Assembly (NCBI RefSeq): GCF_009695635.1
Contig: NZ_VUNN01000007.1
Location: 1 to 64,000 of the forward strand
From: Bullifex porci
GTDB lineage: Bacteria > Spirochaetota > Spirochaetia > Sphaerochaetales > Sphaerochaetaceae
Direction: 5' to 3'
Length of the DNA stretch: 64,000 bases
A program made the translations under genes and the position numbers. The notes below the pieces were generated by a model. It did no database searches. It was not told where the DNA came from and saw only the letters and a program-made list of their open reading frames with translations. Shown here one piece after another: positions 39,817 through 49,116 of this stretch. How positions within the stretch are numbered: position 1 is the stretch's first letter; each line of letters starts with the position of its first letter.

Positions 39817-40914
39817 ATGAAGAAACTCGTTGTTTTCTTACTCGTTCTCTTAACAGCTTTCTCAGTATTTGCACAGGGTGCTTCTGAGAGCAGCGCAAAA
39901 AAGACTGTTTACGTACTTGGTCCTACACCTGACCACGGTTGGACTGCTCAGGCTGGTTCATATGCACAGGCTAAGTGTGAAGCTATCACAGCTGAAGGTA
40001 ACATCAAGGCTGTATACATGGCTGCTTCTTCTGGTGAGGAACAGGTAGACCAGTGTAATACTATCATCGCAAATGGCGATGCTTCTGGTGTTGTAATGAT
40101 GGCTCTTGAAGATTCTGCAGCAGCTGGTCAGGAAGCTTTATATGCAGAGAAGATTCCATTTATCTCATTCGATAGATTTATTGAATCAACAATGGATTAT
40201 GCAATTCTTAACTACTCTGGTAATAACTGGCAGTGTGGTGCTGGTATCGCATATTGGCTCCAGAAGAATGGTATGAAGCCAGGTGATACAGTTGTTACTC
40301 TCTATGGTGATAACGGTACAGTATGTAAGTACAGAGAAGAAGGCTTCAGACAGTTCCTTAAGGGTGAAATCGAGTATTCAGATAAGGCTACAGGTAAGAG
40401 CTATAAGACAACTCAGGTTTGGACAGATGCTCAGCTCGATCCAGTATTCAATACATACTCAGTAGTATGTAACTGGTCAGCAGATGGTGCTTATGACTAC
40501 CTCGAACAGAAGATTGATGAAATTGTTTCAAAGGCAGATACAAACCTCTACATCTACTCAATGGATGATGAAATGACATTTGGTATGCTTAACCTCCTCG
40601 AAGGTTCATCACTCTCAGCTGCTACAAAGGCTAAGTATGAGAAGCTCAATGTTTACATCTCAGCTATTGGCGGTATGCAGGAGCTCTATGATGTAATGAG
40701 TGGTAAGTCTGCTCAGGCTAAGATTGCTAACCAGTACTTCGATGATATGATGAGTGTATACTTCAGCCCATCAATGATGAAGAGTGTTATTGATAAGATG
40801 GTTGACTACCTCAATGGTAACTGGTCATACAAGAATGGTGATGTTGATACAGAGCCAGTTTGGATTGTTGATCGCCAGAACGTTAATCAGTACGAAGGCT
40901 TCTTAGGTCACTAA
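39817..40914 (+). CDS. Ribose-type ABC transporter solute-binding protein
   Basis: A 365-residue type 1 periplasmic binding protein (RbsB/ChvE-like). ATG at 39817 has AAAAGGAG 8 nt upstream; the in-frame GTG at 39808 is unlikely. The signal peptide ends FSVFAQGASES with no lipobox Cys. Ligand-domain elements are TVYVLGPTPDHGWTAQ, NTIIANGDASGVVMMALED and IYSMDDEMTFGMLNLL. It should bring a mono- or short saccharide to the RbsA/RbsC-type partners. Strong AGG-free, C-rich codon choice and the following hairpin suggest high-level expression. Confidence 0.85.
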   Translation: MKKLVVFLLVLLTAFSVFAQGASESSAKKTVYVLGPTPDHGWTAQAGSYAQAKCEAITAEGNIKAVYMAASSGEEQVDQCNTIIANGDASGVVMMALEDSAAAGQEALYAEKIPFISFDRFIESTMDYAILNYSGNNWQCGAGIAYWLQKNGMKPGDTVVTLYGDNGTVCKYREEGFRQFLKGEIEYSDKATGKSYKTTQVWTDAQLDPVFNTYSVVCNWSADGAYDYLEQKIDEIVSKADTNLYIYSMDDEMTFGMLNLLEGSSLSAATKAKYEKLNVYISAIGGMQELYDVMSGKSAQAKIANQYFDDMMSVYFSPSMMKSVIDKMVDYLNGNWSYKNGDVDTEPVWIVDRQNVNQYEGFLGH

Positions 40915-40933
40915 GATTTACTTTGTGGTTACT

Positions 40934-40968
40934 ATACGGATGTGCACCCAAGCACATCCGTATTGTCT
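40934..40968 (+). terminator. Hairpin after the ribose-type binding-protein gene
   Basis: A perfect 12-pair stem (ATACGGATGTGC with GCACATCCGTAT) around a six-base loop. The tail TGTCTT is only weakly T-rich, so it may act by stabilising the upstream mRNA end as well as by partial termination. Confidence 0.65.
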
Positions 40969-40989
40969 TAATTCAAAGGAGTGTTTTTA

Positions 40990-42471
40990 ATGGCTAAAAT
41001 TCTAGAGATGACGCATATCTCCAAGGCCTTTGGAGGTTCAAAAGCTCTCTCGGACGTCCATTTTGATATGTTAGAAGGAGAGGTCCACGCCCTTCTAGGA
41101 GAAAATGGTGCAGGTAAATCAACCTTGATGAATATCCTTACAGGTGTATTAACTGCAGATAGTGGAAAGATAGTTTTTTTAGGTAAGGAGTATAGTGCTC
41201 CAACCATTAAAGAGATGGAGAAGGCTGGAATTGCCTTTGTTCATCAGGAATTAAATGTCATTAATGACCTAACTGTCGCTGATAATATTTTCCTAACAAA
41301 GGAAATAAAGAATAAGTTTGGTCTTATTGATGATAAAGAACAGGTTAGAAAGACACGAGAGCTCTTTGAAAGTCTTGGTGTTGATATGAATCCTAATCAA
41401 ATGGTTTCAGAGCTAAAGACTAGTGAGAAGCAGCTCCTTGAAATATGTAAGGCATTATATTGCGATGCAAAGCTTTTAATTCTAGATGAGCCAACTACTG
41501 CTCTATCAACAGATGAGGTTGAGCATCTATTTTCTATTCTTAGAAGACTAAAGAGTGAGGGAAAATCCTTTATCTTTATCTCTCATAAGATGCCTGAAAT
41601 CTTTGCAATTGCCGATAGATATACTGTATTTAGAAATGGACAATATATATCCTCTGGCTTCATTAAGGATGTTGATGCTCAAAAGCTTACATCTGATATG
41701 GTTGGTGTAAACTATGTTGATGCTGACTACTATCAGGAGCGTCCTTTAGGTGAAGAAATAATTAAGCTTCATAACTTCTCAGGTCATGGCTTTTCTAAGA
41801 TTAATCTCTCAGTTAAGCGTGGTGAGATAGTAGCCTTCACAGGGCTTGCAGGCTCTGGAGCTAGTGAGCTTATGCAAACTATGTTTGGTGTATTACCAAT
41901 TGAGGGTGGATATATAGAGGTTAATAAGAAAAAGGTAACTGGTAGAATTGGTTCCTTTATGAAGCATAAGGTTTCTATGCTCCCAGCTAATAGAAAGGAA
42001 AACTCTGTAATCCCAGATCTTTCAATACTCGAAAACTTCTGTACTGCAGAGCATGTACTTTCAAAGCACAAACAATTTATCAATGAGAAGAATGAAGAGA
42101 GCAAATATCAGCTACAAAAGGAAAAACTAAAGATAAAGGCTCCAGAAAGCTCTCTTGGTATTGCATCTCTATCTGGTGGTAACCAGCAAAAGGTATTCCT
42201 AGCTCGTTGGCTCAATACTGGTGCTGAGGTATTACTCTTTGATAACCCAACTCAGGGTGTAGATGTTGGTGCAAAGAGTGAAATCTATAGATTGATACTT
42301 GAATTTGCTAAGCAGGGTCAGACAGTAATTATTAATACTCTCGAGATTCCAGAGGTTCAAAAGGTAGCTGACCGTTGTGTTGTATTCTATGAGGGACAGA
42401 TTGCAACAATCCTTGATCATAAGGATGTAAATGAACAGGATGTAATGGCATATTCAACAGGTGCTAAATAA
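40990..42471 (+). CDS. Ribose-type ABC transporter ATPase (double domain)
   Basis: A 493-residue duplicated ATPase of the RbsA/MglA/XylG type. ATG at 40990 has AAAGGAG 9 nt upstream. First half: GENGAGKSTL P-loop, LKTSEKQLLEICKAL signature region and LILDEPTTAL Walker B. Second half: a degenerate P-loop GLAGSGASELMQT lacking the Lys, but signature LSGGNQQKVFLARWL and VLLFDNPTQGVDVGA. A degenerate second site is normal for this family. Energises the neighbouring binding protein and permease. Confidence 0.9.
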   Translation: MAKILEMTHISKAFGGSKALSDVHFDMLEGEVHALLGENGAGKSTLMNILTGVLTADSGKIVFLGKEYSAPTIKEMEKAGIAFVHQELNVINDLTVADNIFLTKEIKNKFGLIDDKEQVRKTRELFESLGVDMNPNQMVSELKTSEKQLLEICKALYCDAKLLILDEPTTALSTDEVEHLFSILRRLKSEGKSFIFISHKMPEIFAIADRYTVFRNGQYISSGFIKDVDAQKLTSDMVGVNYVDADYYQERPLGEEIIKLHNFSGHGFSKINLSVKRGEIVAFTGLAGSGASELMQTMFGVLPIEGGYIEVNKKKVTGRIGSFMKHKVSMLPANRKENSVIPDLSILENFCTAEHVLSKHKQFINEKNEESKYQLQKEKLKIKAPESSLGIASLSGGNQQKVFLARWLNTGAEVLLFDNPTQGVDVGAKSEIYRLILEFAKQGQTVIINTLEIPEVQKVADRCVVFYEGQIATILDHKDVNEQDVMAYSTGAK

Positions 42472-42484
42472 AAAGGAGTAAAAA

Positions 42485-43555
42485 ATGGATGGTAAAAAGA
42501 TAAAAAATACAGTGGGAAGAATGTGGTCTCACTACTCATTTATATTTGTAATGTTCATCATCATGATCGTATATGCCATTGCGATTTCTGCTAATGGAAA
42601 TACCTTCAAATGGAGTCATATCGCTGCTATTTTAGGTTCTCAGAATACCTGTATCGTAGGCACTATGGCTTTAGGAATGGCCTTGGTTATCATAACTGGA
42701 CAAATAGATCTTTCAATTGGATCCTCGCTCGTATTAACAACTAGTGCTACTATCGTTGCATTCAATATGACAGATTCTATTTTAGTAATGATATTAGTTG
42801 CTCTCCTTGTTGGTGGTGCCTGTGGTTTAATTAATGGTCTATTAGTTGGTCTTGCCAAGATGCCACCATTTATCGTAACTCTTGGTACGATGCTTATTTA
42901 TCGCTCATTAACACTCTCAGTTGTAAGAACAATTGATAGCTCAATCTCTGGTTCTAATTCAAGCCAGTTTGCAATGCTTAGAACAAATAGTAAATATAAC
43001 TTCCTAAGAATGCAATTTGGTACTGGAAAGCTTGCTATTGGTGGCTTCTCTGTTCCATACATTACATTTGTATTCTTGCTAATGGTTATCCTCTTTATTG
43101 TAATTAGTAAGAAAACAAAGTTTGGTAAGAGCGTTTACGCTGTCGGCTCTAATGAAAAGAGTGCACACCTTTCTGGTATAAATACAACCTTTGTTAAGAT
43201 TGCTGTATTTGTAATTACTGGCCTCTTAGTAGGTGTTGCTTCAATCCTACAGGCATGTAAGATTGGTAATATTACACCAGCATCCTCTGGCCAAAGCTAT
43301 GAGATGTATGCAATTGCAGCTGTAGTACTTGGTGGTGTTAGTATGTCAGGTGGTAGAGGTAGACTATTAGGTGTTCTATTTGGTGCTCTCTCATATACAA
43401 CAATTAACTTTATTATCGTATCTATTCCATCACTCTCAGTTGATATCCAGGATACCTTCCAGGGCTTAGTTCTTATCGTAGTTATTCTAATCCAAACAGC
43501 TGGACCTGTTATCAAGGAAAGTATTAAGACAGCAAAGAGAAGACGTCTTGCATAG
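42485..43555 (+). CDS. Ribose-type ABC transporter permease
   Basis: A 356-residue BPD_transp_2 permease (RbsC-like). Marks: GMALVIITGQIDLSIGS, GLINGLLVGLAKMPPFIVTLGTMLIYR, AVGSNEKSAHLSGI and VVLGGVSMSGGRGRLLG. About nine or ten membrane segments. Starts 13 nt after the ATPase gene; a terminator follows. Confidence 0.9.
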   Translation: MDGKKIKNTVGRMWSHYSFIFVMFIIMIVYAIAISANGNTFKWSHIAAILGSQNTCIVGTMALGMALVIITGQIDLSIGSSLVLTTSATIVAFNMTDSILVMILVALLVGGACGLINGLLVGLAKMPPFIVTLGTMLIYRSLTLSVVRTIDSSISGSNSSQFAMLRTNSKYNFLRMQFGTGKLAIGGFSVPYITFVFLLMVILFIVISKKTKFGKSVYAVGSNEKSAHLSGINTTFVKIAVFVITGLLVGVASILQACKIGNITPASSGQSYEMYAIAAVVLGGVSMSGGRGRLLGVLFGALSYTTINFIIVSIPSLSVDIQDTFQGLVLIVVILIQTAGPVIKESIKTAKRRRLA

Positions 43556-43564
43556 ACAAATAGG

Positions 43565-43591
43565 AGGGACTGTAAAACTACAGTCCCTTTA
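43565..43591 (+). terminator. Terminator of the ribose-type ABC cluster
   Basis: Perfect ten-pair stem AGGGACTGTA with TACAGTCCCT around AAAC, followed by TTAAA; the tail is short, but the stem is strong. Confidence 0.75.
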
Positions 43592-43607
43592 AACACTTTA
43601 AAGCATA

Positions 43608-43980
43608 TTACTTATTAAAGTAAGCCTTCATATCCTTTTCAAATTTCTCAACAGTAATATTAAGCTTTTTAGCAGCAATTTCCTTTGTAATTACTCCATC
43701 ACGAGTTAATTCATATAGAGTTTCACTTTTACCCTCGCGTTTTCCCTCAAGCTTACCATCATTTTTTATATCTTCAATTGCCTTACACATGTTATATCCT
43801 CCATCATTTGGAATATCTACCTTCATTATCGTTTCTAATAATTCATCTGTTTTATAATCAAGGTTCTTAAAGGCCTCTCCACTATTAATATATCTTAAGA
43901 GACCAAAAAATCGTAATAAAAATGAGGTAAAATCACGAAGCTTAAAGCTTTTATATTTAATATTTTTTAGAAGTCTAAAA
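43608..43980 (-). pseudogene. C-terminal remnant of an Rpn-type nuclease/transposase
   Basis: One minus-strand frame runs from about 43980 through KLRDFTSFLLRFFGLLRYIN, DYKTDELLETIMKVDIPNDG, YNMCKAIEDIKNDGKLEGKR and ends at DMKAYFNK. The MCKAI-x-DI-K-x-(D/E)G segment followed by a charged E-G-K-x-E-G run and a small helical tail is the C-terminal signature of the Rpn recombination-promoting nuclease family (PD-(D/E)XK family transposase). The N-terminal nuclease core, normally about 150-200 residues, is missing: the frame instead runs up against the terminator of the next gene. The ATG-initiated part (72 residues) is unlikely to be a functional gene. Confidence 0.7.
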
Positions 43981-44009
43981 AAATCCTTCCTGGAAAAACC
44001 AAGAAGGAT
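43976..44009 (-). terminator. Terminator of the YhhN gene
   Basis: On the minus strand ATCCTTC pairs with GAAGGAT, extended by inner TGG/CCA pairing, and runs into seven T at 43977-43983. Confidence 0.8.
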
Positions 44010-44047
44010 AGAGAATAATATTTTTATTAGTTAACAGTTCCTTGTTT

Positions 44048-44728
44048 TTAAAGAGCTAATGTTAGTGCAATTAATATTTGAGCTAAGTAGTAGATATAAA
44101 GGTTAAGAGCCTTTTGTAAATTACTTTGCTTTGCAAAGCTATAATAAACAGTAAAGATATCACTGATTAAGAATAGAAGTGCTCCAACTAGGAAGCTTGT
44201 ATATTTGAAGCTATAACCCTTAACAAGGATTAAGGAAATAGCTGATGAGAGCATTGCAACAACAACTATAATGTAGATGTAGCTACATACTCTTATATAT
44301 TTCTTTTCGATTGGAATATGCTTCTTCATCAGTAGAACAACAATTACTGAAATAATAATTGTAAATATTAGAGAGTATAAAAGAATACCTGTTCCACCTA
44401 GATCAACAAGTGCAGCGATGTAGAAAATGTGACCTACGATGAAGGAAATTACTCCGAGACCAAAAACAGATGATCCTTTTTGCTCAGGAACAAGATATCT
44501 TAAGTTAAGAAGAATGTCTCCGAACATGCCAAATATTAGTCCCTTTAAAATTAAATCCCCATACATCGTTATTTTTGACGTAATGAGGAAAACACCCAAT
44601 AAAACAAACATAAGCGAAGCCGTACCCTTTAGGATGACCGCGGCTTTCATTTTTCCATCAATTTCCGCTTTGATGAATAATGATTGTAGTATTAGACCAA
44701 CTATGATTAATAGCAATGTTATTATCAT
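44048..44728 (-). CDS. YhhN family membrane protein
   Basis: A 226-residue membrane protein with about eight segments, recognised as YhhN/TMEM86 by KGLIFGMFGDILLNL, GVISFIVGHIFYIAAL, VGALLFLISDIFTVYY and the terminal YYLAQILIALTL. Eukaryotic TMEM86B is a lysoplasmalogenase; the conserved Asp in GDILL and SDIF fits a possible hydrolase role. In an anaerobe plasmalogen-type lipids are plausible, but the bacterial function is not proven. GGAGGT lies just before the ATG. Confidence 0.8.
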   Translation of the reverse strand: MIITLLLIIVGLILQSLFIKAEIDGKMKAAVILKGTASLMFVLLGVFLITSKITMYGDLILKGLIFGMFGDILLNLRYLVPEQKGSSVFGLGVISFIVGHIFYIAALVDLGGTGILLYSLIFTIIISVIVVLLMKKHIPIEKKYIRVCSYIYIIVVVAMLSSAISLILVKGYSFKYTSFLVGALLFLISDIFTVYYSFAKQSNLQKALNLYIYYLAQILIALTLAL

Positions 44729-44867
44729 ATTTACCTCCTAAATAAACTATACACCCTACTATATTGGTTCTAGAAGAAAAAGGTTTATTTTTTTGCAAAT
44801 TTTTTTAATGAATAATTAATCATCATTAATAGTGCAAAAAAACTTAAAGAAGGAATAAGCTTTTTAA

Positions 44868-45089
44868 AGACAAAACGTATCTATTCTGATAGACTTATTA
44901 CATTCTATTTTTACTAACAAGAAGTTAGTAGCAAGTGCTGTAGCATTAATCTATATTATTCTTTTACTTTCTGTAGAAAGAGCTGATCACAGAAGTGGTC
45001 CTTTTGGGGTACTATTTTGTGTAATTATTTGTTTCGCTACAACGCTTCTTATATTAAGGCTAAGCTTAAAAAGAGTGAAAAAATATTAA
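44868..45089 (+). other. Open frame of a membrane-protein remnant
   Basis: A 74-codon stop-free frame without an ATG encodes HSIFTNKKLVASAVALIYII and then PFGVLFCVIICFATTLLI, ending in the basic tail LRLSLKRVKKY. Two hydrophobic helices and a basic tail suggest the C-terminal end of an integral membrane protein. It overlaps, in another frame, the first 73 bases of the following ABC ATPase frame. Probably the surviving end of a gene cut by a deletion. Confidence 0.4.
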
Positions 45090-45922
45090 CTAAGGACATT
45101 TCCTTCACACTTAATGAGGGGGAAAGCCTTGCTATAGTTGGTGAAACAGGATCTGGAAAGACAATAACAGCACTTTCAATTATGGGCTTAATTCCTGAAA
45201 ACATAACTTATGATGTATCTATGAGTCTTTATCTTAAGGATAAAGGTGAATTAGTTAATGAAGAGCTTTTTCCTTTAGTTGGCTCAAGTATCGTTTATAT
45301 TCCCCAAAATGGCTTAGAGTCTCTCTCTGCCTTACGCTCAGTTAGAAAGCATCTATATGATAGCTTAAAGAGAAATGGCTACAAAGGAGTAGAGCTTGAG
45401 GAAAGAACCTTAGAGCTTTTAAAGAGAGTTGGCTTTGAAAATCCAAAAGCTATTATCGACCTATATCCATTTGAGCTCTCAGGAGGAATGGCTCAAAGAA
45501 TTACAATTGCTCTGGCTCTTGCGGGAAAGCCAAGCTTAGTAATTGCAGATGAACCAACTAATGGGCTTGATGATAAAAATAGAGAGGTTTTTCTCTCTCT
45601 ATTAAATAGTATCTCAGCTTCAAAGATAATTATAACTCATGATATTTCTCTTGCGTCTCTCATGGATAAGGTAATAGTCCTCAAGGATGGAATTATGATG
45701 GAAGCAGGAGAAAGTCGCTCTGTGCTCGCAAGCCCAAGATGTGAATATACTAAAGCACTAATAAATTCACTTTGCATCAATGGATTAGTTGAGACTCCTA
45801 AAATTCGAAAGGAAAATGAATGCTGTCCCTTTTACGATAGATGTACAAAGGTAAGTGAGAGCTGTAATAGTGTAAAGCTTGCTAGTGAAGGTAGCCATAG
45901 CTGGAGGTGCAGCAATGGTTAA
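45017..45922 (+). CDS. Nik/Opp-type ABC ATPase 1 (5' end probably altered)
   Basis: A 301-codon frame for an OppD/NikD-like ATPase: GETGSGKT P-loop, YIPQNGLESLSALRSV Q-loop region, ELSGGMAQRITIALAL signature and LVIADEPTNGLD Walker B, then the C-terminal CCPFYDRC Cys motif seen in peptide/nickel ATPases. No ATG lies before the P-loop; the frame opens at a TTG (45017) with no ribosome site, and the N-terminal strand before ILTKDISFTLNEG is foreign-looking. All ATPase motifs from the P-loop on are intact. Possibly 5' damaged, or started from a rare codon. Its partner overlaps by 8 nt. Confidence 0.75.
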   Translation: MCNYLFRYNASYIKAKLKKSEKILTKDISFTLNEGESLAIVGETGSGKTITALSIMGLIPENITYDVSMSLYLKDKGELVNEELFPLVGSSIVYIPQNGLESLSALRSVRKHLYDSLKRNGYKGVELEERTLELLKRVGFENPKAIIDLYPFELSGGMAQRITIALALAGKPSLVIADEPTNGLDDKNREVFLSLLNSISASKIIITHDISLASLMDKVIVLKDGIMMEAGESRSVLASPRCEYTKALINSLCINGLVETPKIRKENECCPFYDRCTKVSESCNSVKLASEGSHSWRCSNG

Positions 45923-46583
45923 AATAGATAGCTTAAGCTTTTCTTATAGCGATAAAGTAATATTTAAGGATGCAAGCTTAACAATTAAAGATAAAAAAAT
46001 TACAGCACTCTTAGCTCCAAGTGGAGAAGGTAAGAGTACCTTAGCAAAGCTATTAACTGGTTGCTATAAACCAAATAGTGGGGCTATTACTCTTGATGAT
46101 AAGGTAATTTCAACATGTGAAGGCTACAATAGAGCACTTGGCTTAAGTATTGCATTAGTTTATCAAAATCCTAGTAGCTCTTTAGATCCTAGTCAAAGAG
46201 TAATTAGCTCAATAACTGAGCTAATTCGATACCACAAAATATGTGATCGTAGTGAAGAAAAGCTTTTAATAAAAAAATATATAGAGGAGTTAAATCTTGA
46301 TGAGGATATATTAAATCATAGGCCAAGACAGCTTTCTGGAGGGGAAGCACAAAGAATTGCATTATTAAAGGCTCTATTATTGAAGCCAAGATTACTAATT
46401 TTAGATGAAGCAACTAGTATGCTAGATGTTTCAACTCAAGCAAATGTTATTTCTCTAGCTATCAAAGCAATAAAAGAAATAAATGGCTCAATTCTTTTAA
46501 TCACACATGATAAGGAATTAGCAGCTGCTATCTCAGATGAGATATATACAATTCAAAGCTATAAATTTATGAGGGAAAGATGA
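45915..46583 (+). CDS. Nik/Opp-type ABC ATPase 2
   Basis: A 222-residue OppF/NikE-like ATPase. ATG at 45915 has GGAGG 8 nt upstream; the frame opens twelve codons earlier without support. P-loop APSGEGKSTLAK has Glu where Gly is more usual but keeps GKST; Q-loop YQNPSSSLDPSQ, signature LSGGEAQRIALLKAL and Walker B LLILDEATSML follow. Shorter than most OppF (about 320), as the C-terminal oligopeptide extension is missing, which is common for nickel-type ATPases. Overlaps both neighbours. Confidence 0.85.
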   Translation: MVKIDSLSFSYSDKVIFKDASLTIKDKKITALLAPSGEGKSTLAKLLTGCYKPNSGAITLDDKVISTCEGYNRALGLSIALVYQNPSSSLDPSQRVISSITELIRYHKICDRSEEKLLIKKYIEELNLDEDILNHRPRQLSGGEAQRIALLKALLLKPRLLILDEATSMLDVSTQANVISLAIKAIKEINGSILLITHDKELAAAISDEIYTIQSYKFMRER

Positions 46584-48169
46584 AAAAGCTATTACTCTTT
46601 ATTTTATTTATTAATTTAATTTCGGTTTCTGCTTCTCCTGTAAAAGAGAGTGCAGAAAATGTCATCCACGTTGGAACTACAGCTCTAATAGAGAAGGCTG
46701 AATATGGTGAGTATAACTACGATATGCTTTCATCTGCAGTTAGTGAGCTTCCATTAATTTATAAAGATAGTGTTGGTGTATACCATCCACTAGTTGCTTC
46801 CTTTTCTTCAACAGATCCAGCAATTTGGAGCTTTACTATCCAGGAAGGTATGACTTGGAGTGATGGAGTTAAGGTTACTGCAAGAGACATACTATATACA
46901 CTCATATATGAAGATGAAAATGGAAGTGCAAATTTAGTAGATCAAAGAGATAGTAAGGGGAACGTTACTAAATCAAAGTATGTAGCTTATGAATTAAGTG
47001 ATGATGAAATGACTATCACTCTAACGCTAAGAAATGCAAATGTTAGAGAGCTATCTAATATGACAAGCTTCAGAATAGTTCCTGAGCATCTATATAGTGA
47101 TGGAGAAATTACTCTTTCTGATAAAAGAACTACATGTGGACCATATGTGCTTTCTAAATTCGATAAAGCAGCTCTTATTATAGAGTTTACTCCTAATATT
47201 TATTACCCAGAAAAGGGTGAACTTGATAAAGTTTGCTACCACCTTTTTAGTAATGAGGACACGATGTATATGGCACTATTAAATGGAGATATTGCTTTTA
47301 CAGCTATATACAATAGTGGTGTTAGCTCTGCTTATTTAGATATCTTAGCCCAGAGTGAAAGCTTAAGCATAATTAGTGAAGAATATGAAAATGTTCCTCT
47401 TGCTCTTAGCTTTAATGTGCAAAAAATTAGCTCTAAGGAATTAAGAAACGCTATAAGCTATGCTTTAGATTATGAAGAGCTTTCAAAATATATTGGAGGC
47501 GTAAATGCTAAGGTTGCAAATAGAGGGTTTGTACCATCCTCAACAGTTGGGTATGTAGAAACTCCTAAGCTCACAAGAGATTTAGCTAAAGCAGATGAGC
47601 TAATGAAAATGGCAGGCTATGAAAAGCTTAATGGGTATTACACTAAGGATAATAAGATTCTTGAGCTTACACTTACATATCGTCTTGATAAGAGTATCCA
47701 ATACTCTGGTGCTGAGCTAATTAAAAACCAGCTTGAGGAATTTGGAATTAAGGTTAAGTTAGATGGCCTTGATAGCGCATCCTATAATGCTAAGACTAGT
47801 AATAAATTTAGTGATAACAACATAAGCTTTGAGCTCGCACTCTTTGGTTATACTGCCAATGGCATGGGAATGGGAGCAGGTCTTGGAACAATTTATGTAG
47901 ATAAAAACCACAGTGTACAGGGTGGTTGCCAGGTTGATGATGATGTCTTTAAAGCTGCACTTGTAAAGCTTGAGAGTGCTAGAAATATAGATGAGTACTA
48001 TGAGGGTGCAAAGCTAATGCAGCAGTACTATCAGGAGTACATCCCATTTATTTCGCTTTATCACGATGGAATTTCCTATGCTGTATCAAATAAATACTCT
48101 GGCTACGTTGTTGATAGTAATTTTGGAATTAATAATGTTAATACATTTTTAGCTTTAAAAAGGAATTAA
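46580..48169 (+). CDS. Nickel/peptide-type solute-binding protein (SBP_bac_5)
   Basis: A 529-residue extracellular family 5 binding protein with a plain export signal (cleavage near SVSASPV; no lipobox Cys). The family pattern is visible in SFTIQEGMTWSDGVKVTARDILYTL, FRIVPEHLYSDG and SLSIISEEYENVPLALSFNVQK. NikA and oligopeptide-binding proteins share this fold, so the sequence alone does not fix the ligand. Its place between the ATPases and permeases, and the LarEBC genes downstream in the same operon, point to nickel (possibly chelated) as cargo. ATGA overlap with the ATPase gene. Confidence 0.75.
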   Translation: MKKLLLFILFINLISVSASPVKESAENVIHVGTTALIEKAEYGEYNYDMLSSAVSELPLIYKDSVGVYHPLVASFSSTDPAIWSFTIQEGMTWSDGVKVTARDILYTLIYEDENGSANLVDQRDSKGNVTKSKYVAYELSDDEMTITLTLRNANVRELSNMTSFRIVPEHLYSDGEITLSDKRTTCGPYVLSKFDKAALIIEFTPNIYYPEKGELDKVCYHLFSNEDTMYMALLNGDIAFTAIYNSGVSSAYLDILAQSESLSIISEEYENVPLALSFNVQKISSKELRNAISYALDYEELSKYIGGVNAKVANRGFVPSSTVGYVETPKLTRDLAKADELMKMAGYEKLNGYYTKDNKILELTLTYRLDKSIQYSGAELIKNQLEEFGIKVKLDGLDSASYNAKTSNKFSDNNISFELALFGYTANGMGMGAGLGTIYVDKNHSVQGGCQVDDDVFKAALVKLESARNIDEYYEGAKLMQQYYQEYIPFISLYHDGISYAVSNKYSGYVVDSNFGINNVNTFLALKRN

Positions 48170-48171
48170 GT

Positions 48172-49116
48172 TTGAATAGGGAAAGAAGCTTTAAAATAGC
48201 AATTTACTGCTTTTTATTTATTATAATATTAAACTTTATCCTCCCTCGTATGATGAGAGGAAATCCTATCGCATATCTTACTGGGATGGATGAGGCATCT
48301 TTAAGTGTGGCTCAATATGAGTACTATGAGAAGGCTCTACACCTCGATAAAAATATTTTTATTCAATTCCTCTACTACCTAAAAAGCTTAGTTGATGGAA
48401 CACTCGGATACTCCTTTAAGAAGCAAAGCTATGTTGCTCCATTAGTGCTATCACGATTAAGAGTTACCTTGCTTCTTGTCCTTCCATCAGCTATTTTAGC
48501 TGCAATTTTAGGATTAGTTTTAGGCTTACGTGGAGCGTATAATAAAAATAAATATTTAGAGAGGACACTTACTCCTATAATGGTAGTTTTAAATGCTATT
48601 CCACTATTTTTACTCTCTCTTTTATTGATAATGACTCTCTCTTTTTCATATAAGCTATTTCCATACTCGGGGTTAGGAACAGGCTTTTTAGATAGAGTTT
48701 ATCACCTTGTGCTCCCTGTTTTAGCTATAACTCTAGCATTACTTCCATCAAGATATTTATTAGTCAGGAATATGGGGTGTGAAAGAGCAAAGAGTAAAAG
48801 TGTATTATATGCTTCTCAACGAGGCTTGAGGGCTACAACAATTCGTTACTCATATATCCTTCCCGAGATAATAAGTGCTTATATAACTAATGTAGGTCTT
48901 AGTATCGGCTCGGGTATTGCAGGCTCTGTAATTGTTGAGAAAATATTTTCAATAAATGGTATGGGTTCTCTTCTAAATGAAGCGATCTTCACTCTCGATT
49001 ACCCACTTTTACAGGGAATTTTATTTATTACAACACTTGCAATGCTAATAGCAGTGGGCCTTACAAACATATTCTCATTCTTAATAGATCCAAGGGAGAG
49101 AAGAAGAAATGCTTAA
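48172..49116 (+). CDS. Nik/Opp-type ABC permease 1
   Basis: A 314-residue BPD_transp_1 permease (NikB/OppB-like). It begins with TTG at 48172; AAAAAGGA lies about 6 nt upstream. Elements: RMMRGNPIAYLTG, the YYLKSLVDGTLGYSFKKQ loop, FPYSGLGTGFLDRVYHLVLP and VEKIFSINGMGSLLNEAI, the usual conserved GxGxL near the C-terminus. Starts 2 nt after the binding-protein stop and overlaps the second permease by 8 nt. Confidence 0.85.
   Translation: MNRERSFKIAIYCFLFIIILNFILPRMMRGNPIAYLTGMDEASLSVAQYEYYEKALHLDKNIFIQFLYYLKSLVDGTLGYSFKKQSYVAPLVLSRLRVTLLLVLPSAILAAILGLVLGLRGAYNKNKYLERTLTPIMVVLNAIPLFLLSLLLIMTLSFSYKLFPYSGLGTGFLDRVYHLVLPVLAITLALLPSRYLLVRNMGCERAKSKSVLYASQRGLRATTIRYSYILPEIISAYITNVGLSIGSGIAGSVIVEKIFSINGMGSLLNEAIFTLDYPLLQGILFITTLAMLIAVGLTNIFSFLIDPRERRRNA

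Noticed and set aside
46580-48169. Calling the binding protein nikA outright
   Set aside because: Family 5 binding proteins for nickel and peptides are not separable by eye; nickel is inferred only from the Lar genes downstream.
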